Assembly (NCBI GenBank): GCA_008015835.1
Contig: SSGH01000014.1
Span: 57,763-121,762 of the forward strand
Origin: Lysobacter sp.
Lineage (GTDB): Bacteria; Pseudomonadota; Gammaproteobacteria; Xanthomonadales; Xanthomonadaceae
Reading direction: 5' to 3'
DNA length: 64,000 nucleotides
In this document: in pieces, positions 17,105 through 25,915 of the stretch
Numbering within the stretch: position 1 is the stretch's first letter
How the letters are laid out: each line of letters starts with the position of its first letter
Notes under the pieces: model-generated
The model's input: only the letters and a program-made list of their open reading frames with translations
Told to the model about the DNA's origin: nothing
Database searches by the model: none
Translations under genes and position numbers: made by a program

Positions 17105-17950
17105 TCAGCTTTCGAGCGATCTAACGTCCAGGGGCGTGGCGTCGCCACTCTCACCCGCGCGGATCGAAGCATCGATGGCGTCGATCCGCGCCAGCATCGC
17201 CTCGTCGCGGACCATCGGACGCGCCGGCGGCACGGCCAGAGTGCTCTGCAGCCGCACGTCGGCCGCGGCCAGCCCCGACAACGGAATCCGCTCGATGCGG
17301 GGCGTCGCGATCGGCAGGGTCGCGGCTTCGTAAATGACGACCTCATGCTCCGGCGGATAGCCGGCCTCGACCAAGCGCTCGATCAACAATCGCCGATAGG
17401 CCGGTCCGGTTCCGTAGCGGGCCAAGCTGCGGTCGCCGGTCAGGCCGATTTGCCAGATCACCAGATAAGCGGACGGGTCGAGCCGCCGCCGGAAAAACAG
17501 CAATTGGCTGGCTTCGTAGTGCTGGCAGCCGTAAGTCGCCGGGTCGACGCCCAGGTCGGCGTAGAGGCAATCCTCGGCCGAAATGCCCGGCTGCATCTCG
17601 GCCTCGAACCCTTCGGCGCGCGCCCGCGCGACGGCATGATGCGGCACTTGGGCGAAGACGCCGGGATGGCCGTAGAACACGCCGCAGACCCGACGCCCGG
17701 CGCGGACCTCGGCCATCATCGCGTCGATCATCTCGCGATAGCTGTCGGTGCGCCGCTTTCCCTCGGCGTAGTACGGCTGCAGGCTGCGCAGATCCGGGCG
17801 CATGCGCTGCAGCCACAGTTCGACGATGGCGTCCGACACCAGCGCGAATACGGCATCGGCCTGTTCGATCTCGCTGCGCGAGCGCGGGCTGAGGTGGGCG
17901 CCGAGCATCATGCCGAGACCGACCGCAACGAAACTGCCTTTGGATTCCAT
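17105..17950 (-). CDS. Borosin-type peptide backbone alpha-N-methyltransferase (SonM-like)
   Basis: A 281-residue SAM-dependent enzyme of the tetrapyrrole-methylase fold. It is not RsmI, CobA or a cobalamin-pathway enzyme: GHPGVFA (94-100), PGISAEDCLYADLGVDP (121-137), GCQHYEASQ (141-149) and HEVVIYEA with PRIERIPLS (202-225) are hallmarks of the OphMA/SonM borosin methyltransferases. Tyr61, Arg67, Tyr71 and Tyr93 have the same spacing as the catalytic Tyr66, Arg72, Tyr76 and Tyr98 of OphMA as I recall them. Unlike fungal OphMA it carries no fused core peptide; it ends at residue 281, so it must act in trans, most likely on the 93-residue product of 16543-16824. It starts three bases after the GNAT stop. 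Confidence 0.9.
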   Translation of the reverse strand: MESKGSFVAVGLGMMLGAHLSPRSRSEIEQADAVFALVSDAIVELWLQRMRPDLRSLQPYYAEGKRRTDSYREMIDAMMAEVRAGRRVCGVFYGHPGVFAQVPHHAVARARAEGFEAEMQPGISAEDCLYADLGVDPATYGCQHYEASQLLFFRRRLDPSAYLVIWQIGLTGDRSLARYGTGPAYRRLLIERLVEAGYPPEHEVVIYEAATLPIATPRIERIPLSGLAAADVRLQSTLAVPPARPMVRDEAMLARIDAIDASIRAGESGDATPLDVRSLES

Positions 17951-17953
17951 CGG

Positions 17954-18565
17954 TTAGCGCTCTTTCTTCGAAAAATGCTTGATGCCGCCCGCGGCGGATG
18001 GCCAGGCGTCGCGGCGCGCGCGCCAGTCGCGACGCCGCAAATACCAGCGCACCGAACCGCTGTCGTCGTCGGGCTGACGCTCGAAACCCAACGCCTCGGT
18101 CAATCGGCCGGCATTGGGATTGCGCGCAGCATGTCGGCCGATCAGCAGGTCGACCTCGCCCAGCCAGCGGCCGGCGATCACGCCGTCGACCGCGCCGGCC
18201 AACGCCGGCAGCCCGACGCCCCGGTTGTGCCAGCGCGGCAACAGCATGACCCCAAGTTCGCCGCGATCGGGCGCACGCGCCTTGCGCACCAGGGCCACGA
18301 TGCCGACGGCCTCGCCGCTGCGGAGGTCGTCCACGCGCCAGTACCGCGCCAGCGCCGCGGGGTCGCGATTGCAGCGCACGGATTGCTCGAACATCTCGGC
18401 TGCGGCGTCCGCGCTCATCGCCTCGCCGATATGCGCCATCACCGCCGACTCGGCGTACAGCGCGACGTACAGCGCACGGTCGCCGTCGCTCGCGTCGAGC
18501 AAACGGCCGCGCACGCGACCGACGGCGAAGCGCCAGTCGATCGCATCGGCGTCCGACGCATTCAT
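17954..18565 (-). CDS. GNAT-family N-acetyltransferase
   Basis: A 203-residue protein with the RimJ/RimL-like GNAT fold. The acetyl-CoA pyrophosphate loop is PRWHNRGVGLPAL, preceded by GELGVMLL, and the C-terminal NAGRLTEALGFERQ resembles the end of the domain. It probably acetylates an amine on a peptide, protein or small molecule. The gene is squeezed between the flavoprotein stop (four bases upstream of its ATG) and the methyltransferase start (three bases downstream), which is strong evidence of an operon. N-terminal or side-chain acetylation of the borosin product is a reasonable inference. The last 25 residues are basic (ending HFSKKER). Confidence 0.85.
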   Translation of the reverse strand: MNASDADAIDWRFAVGRVRGRLLDASDGDRALYVALYAESAVMAHIGEAMSADAAAEMFEQSVRCNRDPAALARYWRVDDLRSGEAVGIVALVRKARAPDRGELGVMLLPRWHNRGVGLPALAGAVDGVIAGRWLGEVDLLIGRHAARNPNAGRLTEALGFERQPDDDSGSVRWYLRRRDWRARRDAWPSAAGGIKHFSKKER

Positions 18566-18569
18566 CGGC

Positions 18570-19238
18570 TCATACGAACGCGGCATAGCGCGACAGCGGC
18601 AAGCGCTCGATCGCCGGCACCCGGCAGCCCGGCGCCGCATGGCCCACGACGAGCAACAGATACGGCATTTCGTTTTTCGGTCTATCGAGCAGTTCGTTGA
18701 GAAAGCCCATCGGGCTCGGCGTGTGCGTCAAGGTCGCGAGGCCGGCGCGATGCAGCGCGGCGATCAGCAGGCCGGTAGCGATCCCGACCGACTCGTGCGG
18801 GTAGTAGCGCTTGACTTTGCGACCGTCCTCATCGAATCCGAAGCGTTCGTAGAACACGGCGATCAGCCACGGCGCGATCTCCAAGAACGGCTTGTCGGCG
18901 TCGGTGCCGAGCGGCGCCAGCGCGTTCAACCACTCCTCCGGCGCGCGATGGGCGTAGAACTCGCGCTCCTCGGCTTCGGCGGCTTCGCGAATTTTGGCTT
19001 TCGTCGCCGGGCATTGGATCGCGACGAAGCGCCACGGCTGCTGATTCGCGCCGCTGGGCGCGGAACCGGCGGCGCGCAGGCAATGTTCGATGATCTCGCG
19101 CGACACCGGCGTCGGCGCGAAATCGCGCACGGTGCGGCGAGTCGCGAGTTCGTCGGCGAAGTCGGCGGCGCGCTCGATGCGCGCGTCCTCGCTCATTTCG
19201 GGCGCGGGCGCGTAGGCGACGGTGGCGGGTGCGGACAT
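18570..19238 (-). CDS. Iodotyrosine-deiodinase-like nitroreductase-family flavoprotein
   Basis: A 222-residue FMN enzyme. RRTVRDF (34-40) and [13 protein letters not shown] (59-71) form the FMN site, and [18 protein letters not shown] with [12 protein letters not shown] (149-180) is typical of the deiodinase branch. Glu91, Tyr95 and Lys116 are spaced as Glu157, Tyr161 and Lys182 of human iodotyrosine deiodinase, which grip the amino-acid part of halotyrosine. It may therefore reductively dehalogenate halotyrosine or reduce a related aromatic amino acid. The start has GGGAG eight bases upstream. It is the first gene of the borosin operon by position, so a tailoring role is possible but equally it may be an unrelated passenger. 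Confidence 0.85.
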   Translation of the reverse strand: MSAPATVAYAPAPEMSEDARIERAADFADELATRRTVRDFAPTPVSREIIEHCLRAAGSAPSGANQQPWRFVAIQCPATKAKIREAAEAEEREFYAHRAPEEWLNALAPLGTDADKPFLEIAPWLIAVFYERFGFDEDGRKVKRYYPHESVGIATGLLIAALHRAGLATLTHTPSPMGFLNELLDRPKNEMPYLLLVVGHAAPGCRVPAIERLPLSRYAAFV

Positions 19239-19253
19239 GGCGAAGGCTCCCTA

Positions 19254-19283
19254 CGAATGCGTTCCGTGCGAATGCGATCCGTG
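19254..19283. repeat. 15-bp tandem direct repeat upstream of the flavoprotein gene
   Basis: Two adjacent copies of CGAATGCGTTCCGTG differ at a single base (T or A at position 9). They start 16 bases upstream of the ATG at 19238, next to its ribosome-binding site, in the divergent promoter region with tilS. An operator is possible; slippage duplication is the simpler explanation. Confidence 0.6.
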
Positions 19284-19459
19284 CCGCTGCGCCCGACGCC
19301 GTGGCGCCGCGAGCGCGCCGCGGGTCCATGCCGCAGCCCGCGCACGATACCAGCCCGAGCCGCGGACGGGACCGACCGGATCGGCCGCGATGCGCTATTG
19401 AAGACGCGTCGCGCCCTCGCGAACGTGCGCGCGACGAGACGCGCGAGTAACCTCCGCGC

Positions 19460-20821
19460 ATGCACGAAACGCCCGCCCTGCCGATGTGGTTGCCGCGCCC
19501 GCGAGAGGCCGCATCGACGCCGGTGTTGGTGGGCCTCAGCGGCGGCCTGGATTCGACCGTGCTGCTGCATCGGCTCGCTCGCGATTCCGCGATCCGCGCA
19601 TCGGGCCTGCGCGCCGTGCATGTGAATCATGGCCTGCATCCGGACGCCGCGTGCTGGGCGGAACATGCGCAAGCCCTCTGCGCGGCGCTGAACATCGAAT
19701 GTCGCGTGGTCGTCGTCCGTGTGCCGCACGAGAGCGGACTCGGCCCGGAAGGGGCGGCCCGACGCGCGCGTCGCGCGGCGTTCGCCGATGCGCTTGGGGT
19801 CGGCGAAACTTTGGCCCTCGCCCAACATCGCGACGACCAAGCTGAAACCGTTCTGCTGCGCGCCTTGCGCGCGTCCGGACCGGACGGATTAGCGGCCATG
19901 CGTCCCTGGCGAAACTTCGCGGCGGGCTGGCTGTGGCGCCCGCTGTTGGACACGCCGCGCGCCGCGCTGCAGGCCTACGCCGAACGCGAGGGCTTGCGCT
20001 GGATCGACGACCCGAGCAATCGAGACGAGTCGTTCGACCGCAATTGGCTGCGGCATCGCGTGTTGCCGCTGTTGCGCGAGCGCTGGCCGCAGGCCGATGC
20101 CGCCCTCGCCCGCGCCGCGGCGCTGTCGGCGGAGGCATCGGACCTGTTGATCGCGGACGACGAAATCGCGTTGGCGAAAGCGCGCGCGCAGCCGCATGGC
20201 AACGCGCTGTCGCGCCGTGCGCTCGCGGCGCTCGCGCCCGAACGGCGCGCGCGCGTGCTGCGACGTTGGACGGACACCCAAGGCCTGCCGCCGCTGCCGG
20301 CCGAGGGGATCGCCCGGATCGAACGCGACTTGCTGCCTTGCGCGGACGACCGCGCCCCGGTCTTCGCCTGGCACGGCGCGCGCATCGCAGTCTGGCGCGA
20401 CGCGCTGTACGCCTTCGACGAGGCGGCGCTGTCGCGTTCGGCGCTGCCGCCGGAGTGGTCGGCCGATTGGGACGGCCGCGCAACGCTCGCGCTGCCCAAC
20501 GACGACGCGCTCGCCATCGTCGACGCCGATGGACGCGCGCGCGCCCTGCCCTGGCCGGTGCGCGTCCATGCGCGACGCGGCGGTGAGCGCATTCGACTGC
20601 CCGGCCGCTCGCATCGCCATACGCTGAAACATCTGCTGCAGGACGCCGAAATGCCGCCCTGGGAACGCGCGCGGCTGCCGGTCATCGAAGGCCCCGACGG
20701 CGCGACGCTCGCGGCCGGCGACCGCATCGTGTCGGCCGAACTCGACGCATGGCTGCGCGCCGAAAACGCCGAATTGCGCTGGCATCGGAACGACGGGGCG
20801 CCGCCACCGCGCGAGGCGTGA
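19460..20821 (+). CDS. tilS: tRNA(Ile)-lysidine synthase TilS
   Basis: A 453-residue enzyme that uses ATP to attach lysine to C34 of the CAU-anticodon tRNA-Ile, so that AUA is read as isoleucine. The PP-loop [11 protein letters not shown] lies at about residue 25. [15 protein letters not shown] and [21 protein letters not shown] are further family motifs, and a C-terminal domain contains [17 protein letters not shown]. The start at 19460 gives a product of usual length; the ribosome-binding site is weak. It is divergent from the borosin operon and followed by xseB after 77 bases. Confidence 0.95.
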   Translation: MHETPALPMWLPRPREAASTPVLVGLSGGLDSTVLLHRLARDSAIRASGLRAVHVNHGLHPDAACWAEHAQALCAALNIECRVVVVRVPHESGLGPEGAARRARRAAFADALGVGETLALAQHRDDQAETVLLRALRASGPDGLAAMRPWRNFAAGWLWRPLLDTPRAALQAYAEREGLRWIDDPSNRDESFDRNWLRHRVLPLLRERWPQADAALARAAALSAEASDLLIADDEIALAKARAQPHGNALSRRALAALAPERRARVLRRWTDTQGLPPLPAEGIARIERDLLPCADDRAPVFAWHGARIAVWRDALYAFDEAALSRSALPPEWSADWDGRATLALPNDDALAIVDADGRARALPWPVRVHARRGGERIRLPGRSHRHTLKHLLQDAEMPPWERARLPVIEGPDGATLAAGDRIVSAELDAWLRAENAELRWHRNDGAPPPREA

Positions 20822-20898
20822 ACACCGACGCGAGAAGACCGCGCGCGACATGCGCCGCCGCGCATGAAAATCCTCGCTTCACGCTCTACACTTGGCGC

Positions 20899-21159
20899 AT
20901 GAGCAAAAAGACCGCGCCCGCCGCCGACGCCGCAACGACCGCACCGGACTTCGAAGCCTCGTTGGACGCGCTCGAAGCCCTGGTGGAACGCATGGAACAA
21001 GGTCAACTGAGCCTGGAAGACTCGCTCGCCGCTTACGAACGCGGCGTCGGCCTCTATCGACGCTGCCAACAAGCGCTGGAACAAGCCGAACTGCGCGTGC
21101 GCTTGCTGAGCGACCCCGAACGTCCCGAAGGCGCGCAGCCCTTCGGCGACGATGTCTGA
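20899..21159 (+). CDS. xseB: Exodeoxyribonuclease VII small subunit
   Basis: An 86-residue helical protein with the XseB pattern [20 protein letters not shown] then [19 protein letters not shown]. It assembles with XseA into the nuclease that degrades single-stranded DNA from both ends. The ATG at 20899 follows immediately after a weakly spaced leader. The stop overlaps the ispA start by eight bases, the common xseB-ispA arrangement. The dxs gene that often follows ispA is absent here. Confidence 0.95.
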   Translation: MSKKTAPAADAATTAPDFEASLDALEALVERMEQGQLSLEDSLAAYERGVGLYRRCQQALEQAELRVRLLSDPERPEGAQPFGDDV

Positions 21160-22069
21160 CCCGGCCGCGACCGAAGCCGCGGTCGCCGAGTCCTTCGCCC
21201 GTTGGCGCGAACGCGCCGATGCGGCCATCGCCTCCACGCTCGACGCCGCGCAGGCGAATACGCCGGAAAACGCGCGCTTGCTCGCCGCGATGCGGCATGC
21301 CGCTCTGCTCGGCGGAAAGCGCATGCGGCCCTTGTTGGTCTACGCGACGGGCACGCTGCTGGGCGCCGACGAACGCGCGCTCGACGCATCGGCGGTCGCG
21401 GTCGAATCGATCCACGCTTACTCGCTGGTCCACGACGATTTGCCGGCGATGGACGACGACGCCCTGCGCCGCGGGCAACCCACCGTCCACATCGCTTTCG
21501 ACGAAGCCACCGCGATTCTCGCCGGCGACGCGCTGCAGACGCTGGCTTTCCAAACGCTGAGCGAAGCGCCGCTGTCGGCCGAGGCGCGGATCGCGCTGGT
21601 CGCCGAATTGGCGCAGGCCTCCGGCGTGGCCGGCATGTGCGGCGGCCAAGCGCTCGATATCGAAGCCACCGGGCGCGGCGGCGCCATCGCGCTCGCCGAT
21701 CTGCAGCGCCTGCATGCGCTGAAAACCGGCGCGTTGCTGCGCGCGGCGGTGCGCATGGGCGCGATCGCCGCGCAGGCGCCCGCCGATGCGCGCGTCGCGC
21801 TGGACCGCTACGCCGACGCGCTCGGTCTCGCGTTCCAGATTCGCGACGACCTGTTGGACGTGGAAGCCGACAGCGCGACGCTGGGCAAAACCGCGGGCAA
21901 GGACGCCGCGCAGAACAAAGCGACCTTCCCTGCCCTGCTCGGCATCGACGGCTCGCGCGCGCGGCTCGCGGAACTGACCGAGCTCATGCGCGAGGCGATC
22001 GCCGGCTTCGGCGAACGCAACGGTCATCTGGCCGAGCTCGCGCGCCAAGTCGTCGAACGCGATCGCTGA
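21152..22069 (+). CDS. ispA: Farnesyl diphosphate synthase (polyprenyl synthetase family)
   Basis: A 305-residue trans-prenyltransferase that extends dimethylallyl diphosphate with isopentenyl diphosphate to geranyl and farnesyl diphosphate. The first aspartate-rich motif is in [16 protein letters not shown] and the second in [20 protein letters not shown] near residue 50 binds the homoallylic substrate. Gly-rich [13 protein letters not shown] is also typical. The start overlaps xseB (ATGTCTGA). The following gene is on the other strand, with a minus-strand terminator in between. Confidence 0.95.
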   Translation: MSDPAATEAAVAESFARWRERADAAIASTLDAAQANTPENARLLAAMRHAALLGGKRMRPLLVYATGTLLGADERALDASAVAVESIHAYSLVHDDLPAMDDDALRRGQPTVHIAFDEATAILAGDALQTLAFQTLSEAPLSAEARIALVAELAQASGVAGMCGGQALDIEATGRGGAIALADLQRLHALKTGALLRAAVRMGAIAAQAPADARVALDRYADALGLAFQIRDDLLDVEADSATLGKTAGKDAAQNKATFPALLGIDGSRARLAELTELMREAIAGFGERNGHLAELARQVVERDR

Positions 22070-22170
22070 CCGACGTCGATCGAGCGAGCCAGCGCCGCGC
22101 ATCGGCCGAAACGCGGCGGCGGACGCGAACGACCGCAATGGATCGACGGCGCGAACGCGCTGCGAACGCG

Positions 22171-22203
22171 AAAAAAACGACGGGCCGGAGAACCGGCCCG
22201 TCG
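22171..22203 (-). terminator. Rho-independent terminator of the DUF4870 gene at 22251
   Basis: An 11-bp perfect stem (CGACGGGCCGG with its complement) and AGAA loop; on the minus strand it is followed by seven T. There is no T run on the plus-strand side, so it serves the minus-strand gene. Confidence 0.85.
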
Positions 22204-22250
22204 GGGGGAGGCGGAGCGACGACGGCGGAGCGATCGCTCCGCCGCGGGCG

Positions 22251-22712
22251 TCACACGAAGCGCATGGTCAGCGGGTAGCGATAGGTCTGGCCGTCGAACG
22301 CCTTGTACGCGGCGACGATCGTGCACACGATCCAGATCAGCGAGAGCACGATCCACAGCGGGATGGCGATCACCAGCCCGAGCCCCAGCGTGAACACCAC
22401 CAGGACGATGCTGGCGATCGCGTAGAGGAACATGCTCAGGTTGAAGTTGATCGCTTCGCGGGCGTGTTCGGCGGCGAAGGTCGAGCGGTCGCGCACGGCG
22501 AACCACACGATCAGCGCGCCGACGACCCCGGCGATGCCGGCGAACCAACTGGTGACCAAGGCGGCGAGCAAGGCGACCAAGTGCGCTGCGGACGCCATCT
22601 GGCGATCGCTCGCGGAAGGACCGACATGGGCCTCGGCGGCAGCCGCTGGCGCGGCGAGCGGGGCTTGACCGGCGTCGGCGTCGAAATCGGAATGAAGATC
22701 GGTACTGGTCAT
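22251..22712 (-). CDS. DUF4870 membrane protein
   Basis: A 153-residue inner-membrane protein. After an Ala-rich soluble N-terminus (about 35 residues) come three to four hydrophobic helices with the family landmarks EHAREAINFNLSMFLYAI and a C-terminal GQTYRYPLTMRFV. The function of DUF4870 proteins is not established. The start at 22712 has GAGGGATC upstream. A shorter paralogue lies at 31893-32273 with the same AINFN and YRYP motifs. Confidence 0.88.
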   Translation of the reverse strand: MTSTDLHSDFDADAGQAPLAAPAAAAEAHVGPSASDRQMASAAHLVALLAALVTSWFAGIAGVVGALIVWFAVRDRSTFAAEHAREAINFNLSMFLYAIASIVLVVFTLGLGLVIAIPLWIVLSLIWIVCTIVAAYKAFDGQTYRYPLTMRFV

Positions 22713-22953
22713 GGCGGGATCCCTCGCGAGTGCGAGATGGCGCGGCGCACGCTGGCCGCGCAACCATGATGGGGCCCGCACAGGGGCGCACAACCCAACC
22801 GAAGACATAGCCGCGGACGGCCGAGGCGTTTTTCGAGCGTTTTTCGAGCGTTTTCCGAGCGTCTGCGGCGGCTTTTCCGGGCGAAGTCTTCGGGAGCGCG
22901 GCGTTTCGAAGCCCGTTTTTAGAGCCCGTCGCGATCGAAGCCACCCGACGCCG

Positions 22954-24255
22954 TCAGCCGTTCACCAACCCGGACATCGCTTTCGCGGCCGCGCTGTCGG
23001 GGAAGATCGTGCGCTCCAGGGCCGACTCCGGCATGCGCAGATGCGCGGCGAGCAGCCCTTTGAACAGCGCGCGCATGTCCGTGGTCGGGCGCAGATCGCG
23101 GCCGTCGAGCAACTGGCCCTGCGCCAAGCCCGGCCAATCGCCTTCGATGCGACCGCCACGCACCGCGCCGCCGGCCAACAGCGCGTTGCCGCCGACGCCG
23201 TGGTCGGTGCCGGCGCTGCCGTTCGTCGCGACGGTGCGGCCGAACTCGGTGACGACCACCACCACGGTCTTCGACCACAACGCGCCGACGCCGTCGCGCA
23301 CCGCGCGCAGGCCGGCGTCGAGTTCGCCGAATTTGCGATCCAAGGCCGCCGCTTGCCCGCGATGCGTGTCCCAGCCGGTGTCTTCGACGAACGCGATGCG
23401 CGCGCCGTCGGCGCCCTGCATCAAGGTCGCCGCCGCGGCCATCGCCTGCGGCAGACCGAAACCGTTACCCAGGCCGCGCCGCTTGCCGCCCTCGCCCTCC
23501 GCATCGACGTCGAGCATGACCTCATCCGCCTGCATCGCATCGGCGAACGCGGCGGCGAGCATCGGGTCTGCGGCGTACAACGGCTGCAGTTGGCGCAGCA
23601 AGTCGTCGTCGAGATCGCGCGGCAACGGCGGCGACCAAATCTCCGCATTCGCCGCGCCGCGCATCGCCAGTGGCATCACTTGCGCGATCGCGATCCCCGC
23701 CGCCGTCGCGCTCGATGCGCCGCGCGTCGCGGACATCGCGCCGACGCAGCGACCGAGCCAGCCATCGCGCGCGCCGCCGGGGCGATCGGTGCCGTTCTCC
23801 AAGCAATCCTGCGCCTCGAAATGCGAGCGCTGCCGATACGGCGGCGCCACCGCCAACACCGGCAGCAGTTGTTTCTGCGCGTACAGCCCGTGCGCGAAAC
23901 TCATCTTCGGATGCAGGCCGAAACTGCCGTCCAATCGGAGCGCATTCGTCACCGCCAACGCGCCGCGCGCGCGGGCATAGCCGGGATCGGCGATCGGCGG
24001 CAGCAAATGCAAACCATCCATCGCGCCGCGCAACAGCACCACCAGCAGGCGACGATCGTCGGCGCCGACCGCGGCGGCGGCCGACGCGAAGCGCGGATAC
24101 ACCGTGAGCATCGCGCCCGCGCCGAGACCGGCTAGGCCGCTCAAAAACCGGCGCCGCGAGACATCGTGCGCCAGGTCGCCGGCAAGCGCGCGCGCAGGCT
24201 GCGCCTGCGCGTCGATGGTCGACGCCGCCGTATCGGAGATTCGATCGTTGCGCAT
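22954..24255 (-). CDS. DUF1501 Tat-exported protein
   Basis: A 433-residue protein with a twin-arginine signal (SRRRFLSGLAG around residues 33-43) that predicts folded export to the periplasm. The body matches the DUF1501 family, whose fold is related to alkaline-phosphatase/sulfatase-type hydrolases: LVVLLRGAMDGLHLLPP near the start, ARIAFVEDTGWDTHRGQ and VVVVTEFGRTVATNG towards the end, followed by DHGVGGNALLAGG. Its ATG overlaps the stop of the DUF1800 gene by one base pattern (ATGA), so the two are translated together. DUF1501-DUF1800 pairs are widespread; the substrate is unknown. Confidence 0.9.
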   Translation of the reverse strand: MRNDRISDTAASTIDAQAQPARALAGDLAHDVSRRRFLSGLAGLGAGAMLTVYPRFASAAAAVGADDRRLLVVLLRGAMDGLHLLPPIADPGYARARGALAVTNALRLDGSFGLHPKMSFAHGLYAQKQLLPVLAVAPPYRQRSHFEAQDCLENGTDRPGGARDGWLGRCVGAMSATRGASSATAAGIAIAQVMPLAMRGAANAEIWSPPLPRDLDDDLLRQLQPLYAADPMLAAAFADAMQADEVMLDVDAEGEGGKRRGLGNGFGLPQAMAAAATLMQGADGARIAFVEDTGWDTHRGQAAALDRKFGELDAGLRAVRDGVGALWSKTVVVVVTEFGRTVATNGSAGTDHGVGGNALLAGGAVRGGRIEGDWPGLAQGQLLDGRDLRPTTDMRALFKGLLAAHLRMPESALERTIFPDSAAAKAMSGLVNG

Positions 24256-25748
24256 CACACTCTCCACTGGAACGCGGGACTGGAAAACAACAGCGCGACA
24301 CCTTCCTGCGGCGAACCCGCACGACGCAGCAACGCGCCGAGATCGCCGTCGGCGACCTCGCCGAGCGCATCGTTCGCCATGGCGTAGGGCGTTCGCGCAT
24401 CGCGCACGCGTTCGGCCAATTGCGCGGCGGCCTGCACGCGCTTGCGCAGCGCGTCGCCCGTGGCCCAATCGCCGGCGGTGTCGGGAAATCCGGCCGGCGA
24501 GCGCGGCGTGAACACCGGCTGGCCGAGCCCATTCAGCAGACGCGTCAACGTACGCGGCTCGATTCGCTCGCCGATGCCGCCCGCGCGCAGCGCGGAGACG
24601 ACGAAATCGTCGGGAGTTTTGAATTTGCGCGCGTCGTCCGACCACGCGGCATCGTCGTCGATCATCGCGCGGTACAGCGCGCGCAGTTCGCCGCCGCTGC
24701 GCAGATACGCGGCGGACATGCGCTGCACCAGCGCGGGCGGCGGCGCGTCCGCGACGAAATGCCGCGCGAGTTTGAAGCTCAAATGCCGCGCGGTGGCCGG
24801 GTGCAGCGCGAGGTCGCGCAAGATCGTCCGCCCCTGCGCTTCGCCGGCTTCGGCGTAGCGCTTGCCGAGCACGGTGCGCGCGCCGGGCTCATGCGCGGCG
24901 GCGCGAAACACGTACGCCGTCGTCGCCTCGGCGAGTTCTCGCAGCGGCGGCGTGCCCCAACCGGTGATGGCGCGGGCGAGTTCCTGCACGTCGTTTTGCG
25001 CATAACCGCCGTCGACGCCCAGCGTATGCAGTTCGAGAATTTCGCGGGCGAGATTTTCGTTCAGACCCAATTTTCGCGGCGGTTTATCACCGCTGAGCCG
25101 CGCGGCGGCGCGACGCTCGGCGAACTGCGCCATGCGCGAGTCGTCGCCGACCGAGGCCACGTTGTCCAGATACAGCAGCATCGCCGGGTGCCGCTCCACC
25201 GCCAGCAGCATGTCGGCGAAATTGCCGAGCAGATGCGGACGAATGGCTTCGCGCTCCATCGGCGCCGCCTGCAGGCGGGCGACGTTCTTATCCGCCGACA
25301 CCGCGAAATGATTCGACCAGAACCGCACCAACCGCTCGGCGAACGGCCGCGCGGTGGTCGTCGCGACGCGATAGCGCGCGGCGATATCGGCGAGACCGTC
25401 GCGCGCGAGCGCCGCCGGGGTGGCGTCTTCGACTTCGCCCCAACGCGCCGCCTGCTGGCCGGCGCGACCGCGACGGCGCGGCGGCGCGACTTCGCTCGCG
25501 GCGGACGCCATCTGCGCATCTTCGCCAGCGCCTTTCTTTCGATCCGCACGGCGCATGGCCTGCACGGCCGCGCGGCGTTGCAGCAACTCCAGCCCGGACG
25601 GCAGGTTCGCGAATGGGGCCAAGTCCGGGGGCGCATCCAACTGCGCCTTCAACCACGCGCGCGGATCGCGGCCCACGCGATCGAGTTCTCCGGGCATCGC
25701 CCCCAATCCGAAGCGATTGGCCGCGGCGGCTTGCGATTTCGAGGACAT
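24255..25748 (-). CDS. DUF1800 family protein
   Basis: A 497-residue protein of the DUF1800 family. Recognisable are ANRFGLGAMPGELDRVG at the start, RLVRFWSNHFAVSADKN, the block NENLAREILELHTLGVDGGYAQ (here positions about 230-250) and the C-terminal SPAGFPDTAGDW. No clear signal peptide is visible, unlike its Tat-exported partner, and it may travel with that partner. It is translationally coupled to the DUF1501 gene. The biochemical role is not known for any member I can name. Confidence 0.9.
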   Translation of the reverse strand: MSSKSQAAAANRFGLGAMPGELDRVGRDPRAWLKAQLDAPPDLAPFANLPSGLELLQRRAAVQAMRRADRKKGAGEDAQMASAASEVAPPRRRGRAGQQAARWGEVEDATPAALARDGLADIAARYRVATTTARPFAERLVRFWSNHFAVSADKNVARLQAAPMEREAIRPHLLGNFADMLLAVERHPAMLLYLDNVASVGDDSRMAQFAERRAAARLSGDKPPRKLGLNENLAREILELHTLGVDGGYAQNDVQELARAITGWGTPPLRELAEATTAYVFRAAAHEPGARTVLGKRYAEAGEAQGRTILRDLALHPATARHLSFKLARHFVADAPPPALVQRMSAAYLRSGGELRALYRAMIDDDAAWSDDARKFKTPDDFVVSALRAGGIGERIEPRTLTRLLNGLGQPVFTPRSPAGFPDTAGDWATGDALRKRVQAAAQLAERVRDARTPYAMANDALGEVADGDLGALLRRAGSPQEGVALLFSSPAFQWRV

Positions 25749-25915
25749 CTTCGGCTCCTGGCCCGCGAGCGGGCGGGACGTACGAACGCGAACGCCTCAG
25801 CGCGGTGGAGGTTGACATCGAATGCTGAACCGACGCGTCGGGGATCGCCCCGAGCGGGATTGCGCGGCGCTCGATCGCCTCGCCGACGATCCGCGTTTCG
25901 ATCGCTCGCCGAGCG

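Noticed and set aside
17105..17950. The tetrapyrrole-methylase-fold gene as RsmI, CobA or another cobalamin methylase
   Set aside because: It has the borosin-specific GCQHYEASQ and PRIERIPLS blocks and catalytic Tyr/Arg spacing, no cobalamin genes nearby, and a peptide gene beside it.
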